31,217 nucleotides of DNA from an uncultured Eubacterium sp. (GCA_900547255.1 URGC01000013.1:1-31217); one strand, 5' to 3'. Shown: positions 1-7,367, numbered from the stretch's first letter. Notes: generated from the sequence alone by a model not told the origin. Numbers and translations are program-made.

Positions 1-20
1 CGTAGCAATCTGGTATCAAA

Positions 21-44
21 GGGGTCAAAATACCTTTTGACCCC
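21..44. repeat. Perfect 10-bp inverted repeat with 4-nt loop
   Basis: The arms GGGGTCAAAA (21-30) and TTTTGACCCC (35-44) are exact reverse complements around the loop TACC. A competing shorter pairing is possible between GGTAT (12-16) and ATACC (30-34), which would use the loop. There is no T-run after the stem on the + strand, and only TTT on the - strand, so it is not a typical intrinsic terminator. It lies 47 bases before the AI-2E gene. It could end an upstream gene, act in RNA processing, or be one copy of a dispersed palindrome. Confidence 0.75.
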
Positions 45-90
45 AACATCATAATATTTAAAGTACTTATTCTACATATGGAGGCTGGCA

Positions 91-1410
91 ATGAAAGAGA
101 ATGTCAAAAAATACCTGACAATATCATTATGTCTTTTCACGTCATTTGCATTAGCTATTATTTTATTCTTTGTTCTATATAAAATTGATGCAATACGTTC
201 TGTTCTTGGACATATATTCAAAACAATGATGCCATTTGTCATAGGAATTATTCTTGCATATATAATATATCCTATGTGCAACCAGTTCGAGGTTCTATAC
301 AATAAGCTGTTTTCCAGAATGAAAAATGAGTCTAAGAGAACTAAAATCTCAAGTACTCTCAGTGTGTTTTCTGGAATTATAATATCACTTATAATTGTAT
401 ATATAATTCTTATGGTTATCATTCCACACCTTATATCAAGTGTCATAGCACTGGTTAACATATTACCAGTCAGTGCCAACAAGCTGATTAACTACCTTGA
501 CCACACACTTACATCACATCCTGAGATAAGAGACAGTATGCAGGATCTGATTGACAGAGGATATAAGGAAGCACAGAACTGGATTAACAATGAGCTTCTT
601 AAACAGGTTCAGATATTTGCAACAAGTCTTTCATCAAGTATTATGGGATTCTTCACTGCATTATTTAATCTGTTTGTCGGAATAATAGTAGCTGTCTATA
701 TTCTTCTTGGAAGGAAAAAGCTTTCAAGACAGGCTAACCTTATATGCTACAGCATATTCAAAGAGAATATTGCAGATAAAATCGTTGATGAAGTAGGCTA
801 TATTAACAGTGTATTTACAGGATTTATCAATGGCAAGATATTAGATGCCGTCGTTATCTCTATAATATGCTACATAGGAATGATGATTTTCCACTGGATT
901 ACACCTAATAAAAATCTTATGAGCGAGATACTGGTTGCTGTAATTGTCGGCATATTTAATGTAATACCATTCTTTGGCTGGTATATAGGCTTGTTCCTGT
1001 CTGCGCTGCTTATATTGATTGTCAACCCTGTACAATGCATCTTTTTTGTGGTATTTGATTTCATATTACAGCAGATAGATGGCAATATAATCGGTCCTAA
1101 GATACTTGGCAACACAACTGGTATCTCAAGCCTGTGGGTTCTCTTTTCCATATTCCTGTTCGGGGATATATGGGGATTTGCAGGAATGTTAATAGGCGTT
1201 CCACTTTTTGCTGTTATATATCACCTTATTACTAATCTGGTATTCTCCGGACTGGAAAAACGCGGACAGACAGATATGGCTAATGAATACCGTGACGATT
1301 ACCCTGATAAAGACACCATAAAGCAGGAGAAAAAAAAGGCAAGACAGGTAAAGAGAGCAGAAAAGCTTATAAAAAGGGATTCAAAACAAAAAGAAATGAA
1401 TGTCAAGTAA
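91..1410 (+). CDS. AI-2E family transporter (YtvI/PerM-type permease)
   Basis: Polytopic membrane protein of 439 residues, a usual length for the AI-2E transporter family. Long hydrophobic segments lie at about 8-35, 40-60, 93-122, 185-206, 248-270 and then a dense block up to about 380, ending in a lysine/arginine-rich cytoplasmic tail (about 395-439). The family is linked to export of small molecules, autoinducer-2 in a few cases and ions in others; the substrate here cannot be read from sequence. GGAGG at 80-84 supports the ATG at 91. The stop codon lies in a hairpin that runs into the next promoter, so it is transcribed apart from ylxM-ffh. Confidence 0.85.
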   Translation: MKENVKKYLTISLCLFTSFALAIILFFVLYKIDAIRSVLGHIFKTMMPFVIGIILAYIIYPMCNQFEVLYNKLFSRMKNESKRTKISSTLSVFSGIIISLIIVYIILMVIIPHLISSVIALVNILPVSANKLINYLDHTLTSHPEIRDSMQDLIDRGYKEAQNWINNELLKQVQIFATSLSSSIMGFFTALFNLFVGIIVAVYILLGRKKLSRQANLICYSIFKENIADKIVDEVGYINSVFTGFINGKILDAVVISIICYIGMMIFHWITPNKNLMSEILVAVIVGIFNVIPFFGWYIGLFLSALLILIVNPVQCIFFVVFDFILQQIDGNIIGPKILGNTTGISSLWVLFSIFLFGDIWGFAGMLIGVPLFAVIYHLITNLVFSGLEKRGQTDMANEYRDDYPDKDTIKQEKKKARQVKRAEKLIKRDSKQKEMNVK

Positions 1411-1430
1411 AAATGCTTGACAAGTGTTTT
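1401..1430 (+). terminator. Possible terminator hairpin at the end of the AI-2E gene
   Basis: TGTCAAG (1401-1407) and CTTGACA (1416-1422) form a perfect 7-bp stem with an 8-base loop, followed by AGTG and a short T-run (1426-1430). The stem includes the last codons and the stop codon of the upstream gene, and its right arm contains the -35 box of the next promoter. The T-run is short and offset, so it could equally be an operator. Confidence 0.4.
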
Positions 1431-1445
1431 TACTCATGATAATAT
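1417..1445 (+). promoter_or_regulatory. Sigma-A type promoter for ylxM-ffh-rpsP
   Basis: TTGACA (1417-1422, consensus) is followed by a 17-base spacer and TAATAT (1440-1445). TG stands one base before the -10 box, giving an extended -10. The predicted start site near 1452 leaves a leader of about 30 bases before ylxM. Confidence 0.85.
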
Positions 1446-1482
1446 ACTTAAGGTTTGAAATTATCAAGAATAGGTTGTTGTC

Positions 1483-1827
1483 ATGGAAAAAATTGTTGAG
1501 CAGACACTTTTATATGATTTTTATGGCGAACTTCTTAATGACCATCAGAAAAGCATATATGAAGATGTAGTTTTTAATGATTTGTCTTTGAGTGAAGTTG
1601 CTGATGAATATGGTATATCCAGACAAGGTGTATTTGATTTGATTAAGCGTGTTAATAAAACACTTGCTGAGTATGAGAACAAGCTTCACCTTGTAGATAA
1701 ATTCATATCGACTAAAGCTAAGATTCATGATATTCAAAAACTTTCTGACGAATATATCGCAGATAAAGATATTTCTAAGATTGAGGCTATACAGAAGATA
1801 GCCAATGATATAATTGATAATTTTTAG
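1483..1827 (+). CDS. ylxM: YlxM/p13-like DNA-binding protein (SRP-associated)
   Basis: Small protein of 114 residues whose N-terminal half (about 15-65) looks like a sigma-70 region 4 helix-turn-helix: the stretch with SLSEVADEYGISRQGVFDLI is the recognition unit. The C-terminal half is helical and acidic. YlxM lies next to ffh in most Firmicutes and in streptococci has been tied to SRP function; the biochemical role is not settled. Here it is the first gene after a strong promoter. Its TAG stop is part of the ribosome binding site of ffh, so the two are probably translationally coupled. No strong Shine-Dalgarno site precedes its own ATG. Confidence 0.9.
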   Translation: MEKIVEQTLLYDFYGELLNDHQKSIYEDVVFNDLSLSEVADEYGISRQGVFDLIKRVNKTLAEYENKLHLVDKFISTKAKIHDIQKLSDEYIADKDISKIEAIQKIANDIIDNF

Positions 1828-1835
1828 GAGGGCGT

Positions 1836-3191
1836 ATGGCATTTGATAGTTTATCTGATAAACTGCAGAACATATTTAAAAACCTTCGTGGAAAAGGCCG
1901 TTTAAGTGAAGCAGATGTTAAGGCTGCACTTAAAGAAGTTAAGATGGCTTTGCTTGAAGCTGATGTTAATTTTAAAGTTGTAAAGCAATTCGTTAAGTCA
2001 GTTGAGGAACGTGCAATCGGACAAGATGTAATGTCAAGTCTTACACCAGGTCAGATGGTTATTAAGATTGTTAACGAAGAGATGGTATCTCTTATGGGTT
2101 CTGAGACTACTGAGATTGCCCTAAAGTCCGGCAACGAAGTTACTGTTATTATGATGGCAGGTCTTCAGGGTGCTGGTAAGACAACTACAACAGCCAAGTT
2201 AGCTGGCAAGTTCAAGTCTAAAGGCAAAAAGCCACTCTTAGTTGCATGTGATGTATACAGACCAGCCGCTGTTGAACAATTAAAAATCAACGGTGAGAAA
2301 CAGGGCGTTGAAGTATTTTCTATGGGAACTAATAACAGTCCTGTAGATATAGCTAAAGCTTCAATCGCACATGCAAAGAATAATAATTATAATATTGTTA
2401 TTTTAGATACTGCTGGTCGTCTTCATGTCGATGAAGACATGATGGAAGAGTTAATCAACATCAAGAACGCTGTCGATGTAGACCAGACTATATTAGTAGT
2501 AGATTCCATGACTGGTCAGGATGCCGTTAATGTAGCTGCATCATTTAATGAAAAAATTGGAATTGACGGCGTTATACTTACCAAGCTTGATGGTGATACA
2601 AGAGGTGGTGCAGCCCTTTCTATTAAGGCTGTAACCGGCAAGCCTATACTTTATGTAGGTATGGGAGAGAAATTATCAGACCTTGAACAGTTCTATCCAG
2701 ACAGAATGGCTTCAAGAATCCTTGGAATGGGAGATGTGCTCACTCTTATCGAGAAAGCGGAAGCCCAGATTGATCAGGAAAAAGCCAAAGAGATGGAACA
2801 GAAGTTCAAAAAAGCTGAGTTTGATTTCAACGATTTCCTTGAGTATATGGGACAGATTAAGAATATGGGCGGTATCGGTTCAATTCTTAACATGCTTCCG
2901 GGAATGGGACTTGGAGGACAGCTAAAAGGTCTCGATGCCAATATGACAGATGACGCTGAGGCAAATCTTAAAAAGACGGAGTCAATTATCTATTCAATGA
3001 CAGCTAAGGAGAGAAGTAATCCTGACATCCTTAATCCGTCAAGAAAGAACAGAATTGCCAGAGGTGCTGGTGTTGACATAAGTGATGTCAACCGCCTGGT
3101 AAAACAGTTTGAGCAGATGAAAAAGATGATGAAGCAGATGCCAGGCATGATGAAAGGTGCTAAAAAGGGACGTTTTAAACTTCCTTTTTAA
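1836..3191 (+). CDS. ffh: Signal recognition particle protein Ffh (SRP54)
   Basis: GTPase subunit of the signal recognition particle. It binds 4.5S/6S RNA and the signal sequences of nascent membrane proteins and passes the ribosome to FtsY. The 451 residues show the N helical bundle (1-90), the G domain with P-loop GLQGAGKT (109-116), DTAGR and TKLDGD, and a methionine-rich M domain from about 300 with MKKMMKQMPGMM near the end. AGGAGGG just before the ATG fits a highly translated gene. ftsY is not adjacent within the window. Confidence 0.98.
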   Translation: MAFDSLSDKLQNIFKNLRGKGRLSEADVKAALKEVKMALLEADVNFKVVKQFVKSVEERAIGQDVMSSLTPGQMVIKIVNEEMVSLMGSETTEIALKSGNEVTVIMMAGLQGAGKTTTTAKLAGKFKSKGKKPLLVACDVYRPAAVEQLKINGEKQGVEVFSMGTNNSPVDIAKASIAHAKNNNYNIVILDTAGRLHVDEDMMEELINIKNAVDVDQTILVVDSMTGQDAVNVAASFNEKIGIDGVILTKLDGDTRGGAALSIKAVTGKPILYVGMGEKLSDLEQFYPDRMASRILGMGDVLTLIEKAEAQIDQEKAKEMEQKFKKAEFDFNDFLEYMGQIKNMGGIGSILNMLPGMGLGGQLKGLDANMTDDAEANLKKTESIIYSMTAKERSNPDILNPSRKNRIARGAGVDISDVNRLVKQFEQMKKMMKQMPGMMKGAKKGRFKLPF

Positions 3192-3248
3192 CATGACTGT
3201 TTACAGTCTATAGATTTATTCAATAATATTTAGGAGGTGAAATTAAAG

Positions 3249-3494
3249 ATGGCAGTAAAGATTAGATTAAAGAGATTAGGTGAGAAGAAGTCTCCTTTCT
3301 ATAGAATTATCGTAGCTGATTCAAGATCTCCAAGAAATGGTAGATTTATCGATCAGATTGGTACTTATGATCCTAATTATGATCCATGCAAGCTTGATAT
3401 TGATGCTGAGGCTGCAAAGAAGTGGTTAGCTAATGGTGCTCAGCCTACAGAGGTTGTTGCAAAGCTCTTCAAGATGGCTGGTATTGAGAAGTAA
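3249..3494 (+). CDS. rpsP: 30S ribosomal protein S16
   Basis: Ribosomal protein S16 of the small subunit, important for 30S assembly. It has 81 residues, the family's usual size, and opens with MAVKIRLKRLGEKKSPFYRI, the typical N-terminus. An upstream in-frame ATG at 3237 is rejected because it lies inside the AGGAGG site (3232-3237); the ATG at 3249 has ideal spacing. It follows ffh by 57 bases, as in the conserved ffh-rpsP-khpA-rimM order, and is presumably read from the promoter at 1417. Confidence 0.98.
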   Translation: MAVKIRLKRLGEKKSPFYRIIVADSRSPRNGRFIDQIGTYDPNYDPCKLDIDAEAAKKWLANGAQPTEVVAKLFKMAGIEK

Positions 3495-3515
3495 TTAGCT
3501 AGTGGAGGTGATTTC

Positions 3516-3746
3516 ATGAAAGAATTAGTTGAAGTGATTGCTAAGGCACTAGTTGATAATCCAGATGAGGTTGTTGTATCGGAAAATGAGAAAGATAAGG
3601 TTATTGTTATAGATTTAAAGGTTGCCCAGTCTGATATGGGTAAGGTAATCGGCAAGTCTGGACGTATAGCTAAGTCTATCAGAACTGTTGTGTCCGCTGC
3701 ATCTGCTAAGTCGGATAAAAAAGTTATCGTAGAAATTGATAACTAA
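3516..3746 (+). CDS. khpA: KH-domain RNA-binding protein KhpA (YlqC)
   Basis: Single KH-domain protein of 76 residues. The KH signature is visible as GKVIGKSGRIAKSIRTVVSA (about 48-67), with the GxxG loop GKSG. KhpA pairs with KhpB/Jag (not in this window) in Firmicutes as a global RNA chaperone affecting cell division and elongation. It sits 21 bases after rpsP behind a GGAGGTGAT ribosome binding site, as in B. subtilis, and is followed at once by a terminator-like hairpin. Confidence 0.93.
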   Translation: MKELVEVIAKALVDNPDEVVVSENEKDKVIVIDLKVAQSDMGKVIGKSGRIAKSIRTVVSAASAKSDKKVIVEIDN

Positions 3747-3752
3747 TTGTAA

Positions 3753-3780
3753 GGCACAAGTTTTCTTGTGCCATTTTCTT
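3753..3780 (+). terminator. Intrinsic terminator between khpA and rimM
   Basis: GGCACAAG (3753-3760) and CTTGTGCC (3765-3772) form a perfect 8-bp stem with a TTTT loop, followed by ATTTTCTTT. It starts 7 bases after the khpA stop. I see no promoter between it and rimM, so it probably works as a leaky attenuator that lowers transcription of rimM relative to rpsP. Confidence 0.8.
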
Positions 3781-3799
3781 TATCATCACGGAGGAATTG

Positions 3800-4318
3800 A
3801 TGGAAGATTTACTAAGAGTTGGCGTTATAACACAGACTCATGGCATCAGGGGAGAAGTTAAAGTATTTCCGACAACTGACGATCCTGAAAGATTCAAGGA
3901 TTTAAAGGAATGTATTATACGTGCAAAAAGACAGGATGTTCATGTGACAGTTTCAAGTGTTAAATTTTTCAAACAGTATGTCATTTTGAAATTTAAAGAA
4001 TATGATAATATTAATGATATTCTTGATTATGTCAAATGTGACCTTCTGGTTACAAGAGATAATGCCGTTAAATGCGAGCCGGGCGAATATTTTATATGTG
4101 ATCTCATCGGTATGGATGTCGTAACCGATGAAGGTACCAGGCTTGGTAAGTTAACTGAAGTGTATGAGACTGGTGCTAATAATGTTTACGAAGTAACTAA
4201 TGATAATAATGAGCAGGTTCTTATTCCTGTTATAGACCAGTGTATATTATCACATGACTGTGACGCACGTGTTATAACAGTCCATCTTTTACCTGGTTTA
4301 TTAGACATTAACAAATAA
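3800..4318 (+). CDS. rimM: 16S rRNA processing protein RimM
   Basis: Assembly factor for the 30S head domain that binds S19 and helps 16S rRNA maturation. The 172 residues fit the family. The N-terminal RimM domain opens with LRVGVITQTHGIRGEVKVFP, and the PRC-barrel-like C-terminal domain contains EYFICDLIGMDV and VLIPVIDQCI. The start is ATG 3800, five bases after GGAGG; a TTG codon directly before it (3797) is less likely. It lies downstream of the khpA terminator hairpin. The usual next gene, trmD, is missing here. Confidence 0.96.
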   Translation: MEDLLRVGVITQTHGIRGEVKVFPTTDDPERFKDLKECIIRAKRQDVHVTVSSVKFFKQYVILKFKEYDNINDILDYVKCDLLVTRDNAVKCEPGEYFICDLIGMDVVTDEGTRLGKLTEVYETGANNVYEVTNDNNEQVLIPVIDQCILSHDCDARVITVHLLPGLLDINK

Positions 4319-4337
4319 TTATAGGGGGGAAATTAAT

Positions 4338-4706
4338 ATGCCAATAGCAAAAAGAAACATAGCAGTATGTATTATACTTTCTATTATTACATGTGGTATA
4401 TATGGAATATATTGGTTTATAGTTGTCACTGATGAAGCCAGACAGATTGTTGGTGATGTCAATGGCACAAGTGGTGGTGTTTCATTTCTTTTAAGCCTCA
4501 TTACATGTAATCTTTACGGATTATACTGGGCTTATAAGCAGGGCGACAGACTTGATTATGCTAAATCTGTCCGCAACATCCCTAATGGAAGTTCTAACAT
4601 TCTTTACCTTATTCTTGAACTTTTTGGTTTTAACATAATCGCTGTTGCTTTAATGCAGGATTCAATCAATAAGGTATTAGATGCAGATGCAGGATATAAT
4701 AGCTAA
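4338..4706 (+). CDS. DUF4234 domain small membrane protein
   Basis: Membrane protein of 122 residues with three hydrophobic segments (about 8-28, 48-66 and 88-106). The repeated pattern with ITCGIYGIYW (17-26) and ITCNLYGLYW (55-64) is typical of DUF4234 and of the related superinfection-immunity-like small membrane proteins. The two halves look like an internal duplication. Function is unknown. A GGGGGGA tract precedes the ATG. It follows rimM by 19 bases and precedes the rplS promoter, exactly where trmD is expected, so it is probably the last gene of the ffh operon. Confidence 0.85.
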   Translation: MPIAKRNIAVCIILSIITCGIYGIYWFIVVTDEARQIVGDVNGTSGGVSFLLSLITCNLYGLYWAYKQGDRLDYAKSVRNIPNGSSNILYLILELFGFNIIAVALMQDSINKVLDADAGYNS

Positions 4707-4715
4707 AAAAATATA

Positions 4716-4744
4716 TTGCATTTTTTTACTTGTTATGATATATT
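4716..4744 (+). promoter_or_regulatory. Promoter for rplS, with an inverted repeat around the -10 box
   Basis: TTGCAT (4716-4721), a 17-base spacer, then TATATT (4739-4744) with TG one base before it. ACTTGTT (4728-4734) and AACAAGT (4746-4752) form a 7-bp inverted repeat that straddles the -10 box, so a dimeric regulator could bind there. It could also be chance in AT-rich DNA. Confidence 0.7.
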
Positions 4745-4750
4745 AAACAA

Positions 4751-4822
4751 GTTGTGAGAAAAGAGATGGTCCTCTGTTACATAGATTGTATTAAGAACAT
4801 CCGAATATTAAGGAGGTCACAC
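4751..4822 (+). ncRNA. Candidate L19 leader (5' UTR of rplS)
   Basis: If transcription starts near 4751 the rplS leader is about 72 bases. GATGGTCCT (4765-4773) can pair with AAGAACATC (4793-4801) in a 9-position helix with two mismatches, just before the AGGAGG at 4811-4816. Ribosomal protein L19 leaders are known in Firmicutes upstream of rplS. The position fits, but I cannot confirm the family consensus by eye. Confidence 0.4.
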
Positions 4823-5170
4823 ATGAACGAAATTATTAAGAACATTGAAGATGCACAGTTAAAGGCTAACGTTGACCAGTTTAATGTTGGTGATACAGTT
4901 AAGGTATCAGCTAAGATTAAAGAGGGTAACCGTGAGAGAATCCAGGTATTCGAGGGTACAGTACTTAAGATCCAGGGTACAGGAGTTCGTAAGACTTTCA
5001 CAGTTAGAAAAATTTCTAATGGTATCGGCGTTGAGAAGACTTGGCCATTACACTCACCAATCGTAGAGAAGATTGAGGTTGTTAGACATGGTAAGGTTAG
5101 ACGTGCTAAGCTTAACTACTTACGTCAGAGAACTGGTAAGGCTGCAAAGGTTAAGGAATTAGTTAAGTAA
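4823..5170 (+). CDS. rplS: 50S ribosomal protein L19
   Basis: Large-subunit protein L19, at the 30S-50S interface. It has 115 residues, the usual size, with the family signature in VGDTVKVSAKIKEGNRERIQ and the conserved RKISNGIGVEKTWPLHSP region. The start is ATG 4823, behind AGGAGG at 4811-4816; a longer in-frame reading from 4754 would run through the leader and has no family similarity. It has its own promoter and terminator, so it is probably transcribed largely alone, with readthrough into lepB. Confidence 0.98.
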   Translation: MNEIIKNIEDAQLKANVDQFNVGDTVKVSAKIKEGNRERIQVFEGTVLKIQGTGVRKTFTVRKISNGIGVEKTWPLHSPIVEKIEVVRHGKVRRAKLNYLRQRTGKAAKVKELVK

Positions 5171-5191
5171 TTATTTTGTGTCTTAAGATTT

Positions 5192-5228
5192 GAGCATTGG
5201 AGAGCCTGGCTTTTCAGTGCTCTTTTTT
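5192..5228 (+). terminator. Intrinsic terminator after rplS
   Basis: GAGCATTG (5192-5199) pairs with CAGTGCTC (5215-5222) with one G-U pair and is followed directly by six T (5223-5228). It starts 21 bases after the rplS stop and ends before the lepB ribosome binding site. Confidence 0.88.
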
Positions 5229-5252
5229 CTAATTACAGAATTGGGGATATAT

Positions 5253-5813
5253 ATGTCAAACTTTTCAAGAAGATATCAGGAAAACACGACTTTATTAAAT
5301 ATATTAAAGGTAATTTCAGATGTAGTTATAATTGCGCTTGCTGCGTATGTGATAATTCTTTTTACGTGCGAGAGAACTAACATCAGCGGTAATTCCATGC
5401 AGCCGGTTTTATGTAACGGCGACAATGTGATGATTAACCGTTTCTCATATGCATATACAAGTCCAAAAAGATACGATGTTATCGCATTCAAGACATCTGG
5501 AACAGGATTTAATAAGATATACATAAAGAGAGTTATCGGTGTTCCTGGCGATAAAGTTGCAATAATAGATGGCAAAGTATATATTAATGACGAACAGCTT
5601 GTTGATGACGTATTCACAGATAATATCCTTACGGCTGGTCTTGCTGCCAATGCGCTGACACTGGGCAAGGATGAATATTTTGTATTAGGTGACAACAGGA
5701 ATAATAGTGAGGACAGTCGTTTTGCCAATATAGGAATTGTCAAAAAATCTAATATAATCGGTTCTGCATGGCTTATCACATCGCCTGTAAACCGTTTTGG
5801 ATTTATCAAATAG
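5253..5813 (+). CDS. lepB: Signal peptidase I (SipS/LepB type)
   Basis: Membrane-bound serine protease that cleaves signal peptides on the outer face of the membrane. It has 186 residues and a single N-terminal membrane helix (about 17-38), the Gram-positive form. The Ser/Lys dyad is visible: Ser48 in SGNSMQPVL and Lys92 in IYIKRVIGVPGD; the conserved box GDNRNNSEDSR is at 146-156. ATG 5253 is chosen because an earlier in-frame start (5190) would make the rplS terminator coding; GGGGA at 5243-5247 is a modest ribosome binding site. rplS-lepB-rbgA is a common clostridial order. Confidence 0.95.
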   Translation: MSNFSRRYQENTTLLNILKVISDVVIIALAAYVIILFTCERTNISGNSMQPVLCNGDNVMINRFSYAYTSPKRYDVIAFKTSGTGFNKIYIKRVIGVPGDKVAIIDGKVYINDEQLVDDVFTDNILTAGLAANALTLGKDEYFVLGDNRNNSEDSRFANIGIVKKSNIIGSAWLITSPVNRFGFIK

Positions 5814-5829
5814 AGTCAAGGAGATTTAC

Positions 5830-6675
5830 ATGGATTATCAATGGTACCCTGGTCATATGACCAAAGCTAAACGAATGATGGAAGATAATATCAAGCTTAT
5901 AGACTTAGTCATTGAGATAATTGATGCAAGAATTCCGTTTAGCAGCAGAAACCCTGACATAGATACATTAGCAAAGAACAAATCAAGAATCATACTTTTG
6001 AACAAATCTGACCTGTCAGATGACAGCTCTAATCAGGTATGGATGGATTATTACAAAAATAAAGGATTTTACTGCCTTAAAATCAATGCCAAGAATGGTT
6101 ATGGTTTAAAGCAGCTCCCTGCACTTATCAATGAAGCATGCAGTGCCAAGATTGAAAGAGATAAAGCAAGAGGCATACTTAACAGACCAATCAGGGCAAT
6201 GATTGTCGGTATCCCTAATGTCGGCAAATCTACTTTTATCAATGCATTTGCTGGAAAAGCCTGCACTAAGACAGGTAATAAACCGGGCGTTACTAAAGGT
6301 AAACAGTGGATTCATATCAACAAAAATCTTGAACTGCTTGATACACCCGGTATATTATGGCCTAAATTCGATGATAAACTTGTCGGCATGCGCCTTGCCA
6401 TGATTGGTTCAATGAATGACCAGGTTCTTAATATAGAAAACCTGTCATTTGAGATTCTTAAATTCATCAAGGAAAATTATCCGGGACTCATACATGCGCG
6501 TTATGAAATAGATGAAGAGCAGGAAGTTATAGACATAATGAACCAGATTGGTGAAAAGAGAGGATGCCTTAAGAAAAATGCTCTCATAGACTATGAGAAA
6601 CTTGCAGGCATCATTGCAGATGATTTCAGAAGTGGAAGAATTGGCAGAATAACTCTTGAGATGCCTTCAAATTAA
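5830..6675 (+). CDS. rbgA: Ribosome biogenesis GTPase RbgA (YlqF)
   Basis: Circularly permuted GTPase needed for late assembly of the 50S subunit. The motif order is permuted as expected: NKSD (G4, 58-61) comes first, then GIPNVGKS (G1, 127-134), GVT (G2, about 153-155) and DTPG (G3, 171-174). The N-terminus YQWYPGHMTKAKR is the family hallmark. It has 281 residues, a normal length. AAGGAGA at 5818-5824 supports ATG 5830 over an earlier in-frame codon inside lepB. It lies 16 bases after lepB and before rnhB, as in B. subtilis. Confidence 0.96.
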   Translation: MDYQWYPGHMTKAKRMMEDNIKLIDLVIEIIDARIPFSSRNPDIDTLAKNKSRIILLNKSDLSDDSSNQVWMDYYKNKGFYCLKINAKNGYGLKQLPALINEACSAKIERDKARGILNRPIRAMIVGIPNVGKSTFINAFAGKACTKTGNKPGVTKGKQWIHINKNLELLDTPGILWPKFDDKLVGMRLAMIGSMNDQVLNIENLSFEILKFIKENYPGLIHARYEIDEEQEVIDIMNQIGEKRGCLKKNALIDYEKLAGIIADDFRSGRIGRITLEMPSN

Positions 6676-6698
6676 ATATTCAAAAGGAGAACTGCGCA

Positions 6699-7367
6699 AT
6701 GACTAAAAAAGAAGAAGCTGCTTTAAAGCGTGCAGAGAAATTAGCAAAAGAACAGCAGCGTATAGAAGATATGTGCATATATGAAAAAGAACATTCTGAT
6801 TGTGATTATATATGCGGCATAGATGAAGTTGGAAGAGGCCCTCTTGCTGGTCCTGTTGTTGCGTGTGCAGTAGTTCTTCCTAAAGATGCAAGAATTCTAT
6901 ATGTCAACGATTCCAAAAAGTTAAGCGAGAAAAAACGTAATGAATTATATGACGTGATAACTAAAGAGGCGGTTTCATATGGCATAGGTATAGTTGACTG
7001 GAACGTAATTGACGAGATTAATATTCTTCAGGCAACATATGAAGCCATGCGTCAGGCTATTAATAATCTTAGTGTAAAACCCGATATATTACTTAATGAT
7101 GCTGTTACAATTCCAGAGGTTGATATACCACAGGTTCCAATCATAAAAGGTGATGCAAAGAGCCTGTCCATCGCTTGTGCAAGTATCGTAGCCAAAGTTA
7201 CAAGGGATAGAATGATGGTAGAATATGATAAAATCTATCCCGGATATGATTTTGCATCCAACAAAGGATATGGAACAGCTAAACACATTGATGCATTAAA
7301 ACTTCAAGGTCCTTCTCCAATCCATAGAAAGACCTTTATCAAAAATATTAATACACCAAGAGGTTAA
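6699..7367 (+). CDS. rnhB: Ribonuclease HII
   Basis: Endonuclease that removes RNA, including single ribonucleotides, from RNA-DNA hybrids. The carboxylate cluster is present: Asp42-Glu43 in GIDEVGRGPLAGP, Asp134 in LLNDAV and Asp152 in KGDAKS, with the following ASIVAKVTRD motif. It has 222 residues, with a lysine/glutamate-rich N-terminal extension (1-33) ahead of the catalytic domain. AAAGGAGA precedes the ATG. It is two bases upstream of the FliK-like gene, in the same order as B. subtilis rnhB-ylqG. Confidence 0.96.
   Translation: MTKKEEAALKRAEKLAKEQQRIEDMCIYEKEHSDCDYICGIDEVGRGPLAGPVVACAVVLPKDARILYVNDSKKLSEKKRNELYDVITKEAVSYGIGIVDWNVIDEINILQATYEAMRQAINNLSVKPDILLNDAVTIPEVDIPQVPIIKGDAKSLSIACASIVAKVTRDRMMVEYDKIYPGYDFASNKGYGTAKHIDALKLQGPSPIHRKTFIKNINTPRG

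Noticed and set aside
3195..3208. Hairpin GACTG-TTTA-CAGTC after ffh
   Set aside because: Only five base pairs and no T-run follows, so it is not a credible terminator; at most an RNA processing site.
4754..4822. Possible N-terminal extension of L19 by 23 residues
   Set aside because: L19 proteins start at MNEII-type sequence, and AGGAGG sits directly before ATG 4823. The extension covers the leader.
5190..5252. Longer start for signal peptidase I
   Set aside because: It would translate through the rplS terminator hairpin and T-run; ATG 5253 gives the normal N-terminus.
5276..5809. - strand reading frame of 177 codons antisense to lepB
   Set aside because: Shadow of the lepB codons; no recognisable protein features or translation signals.
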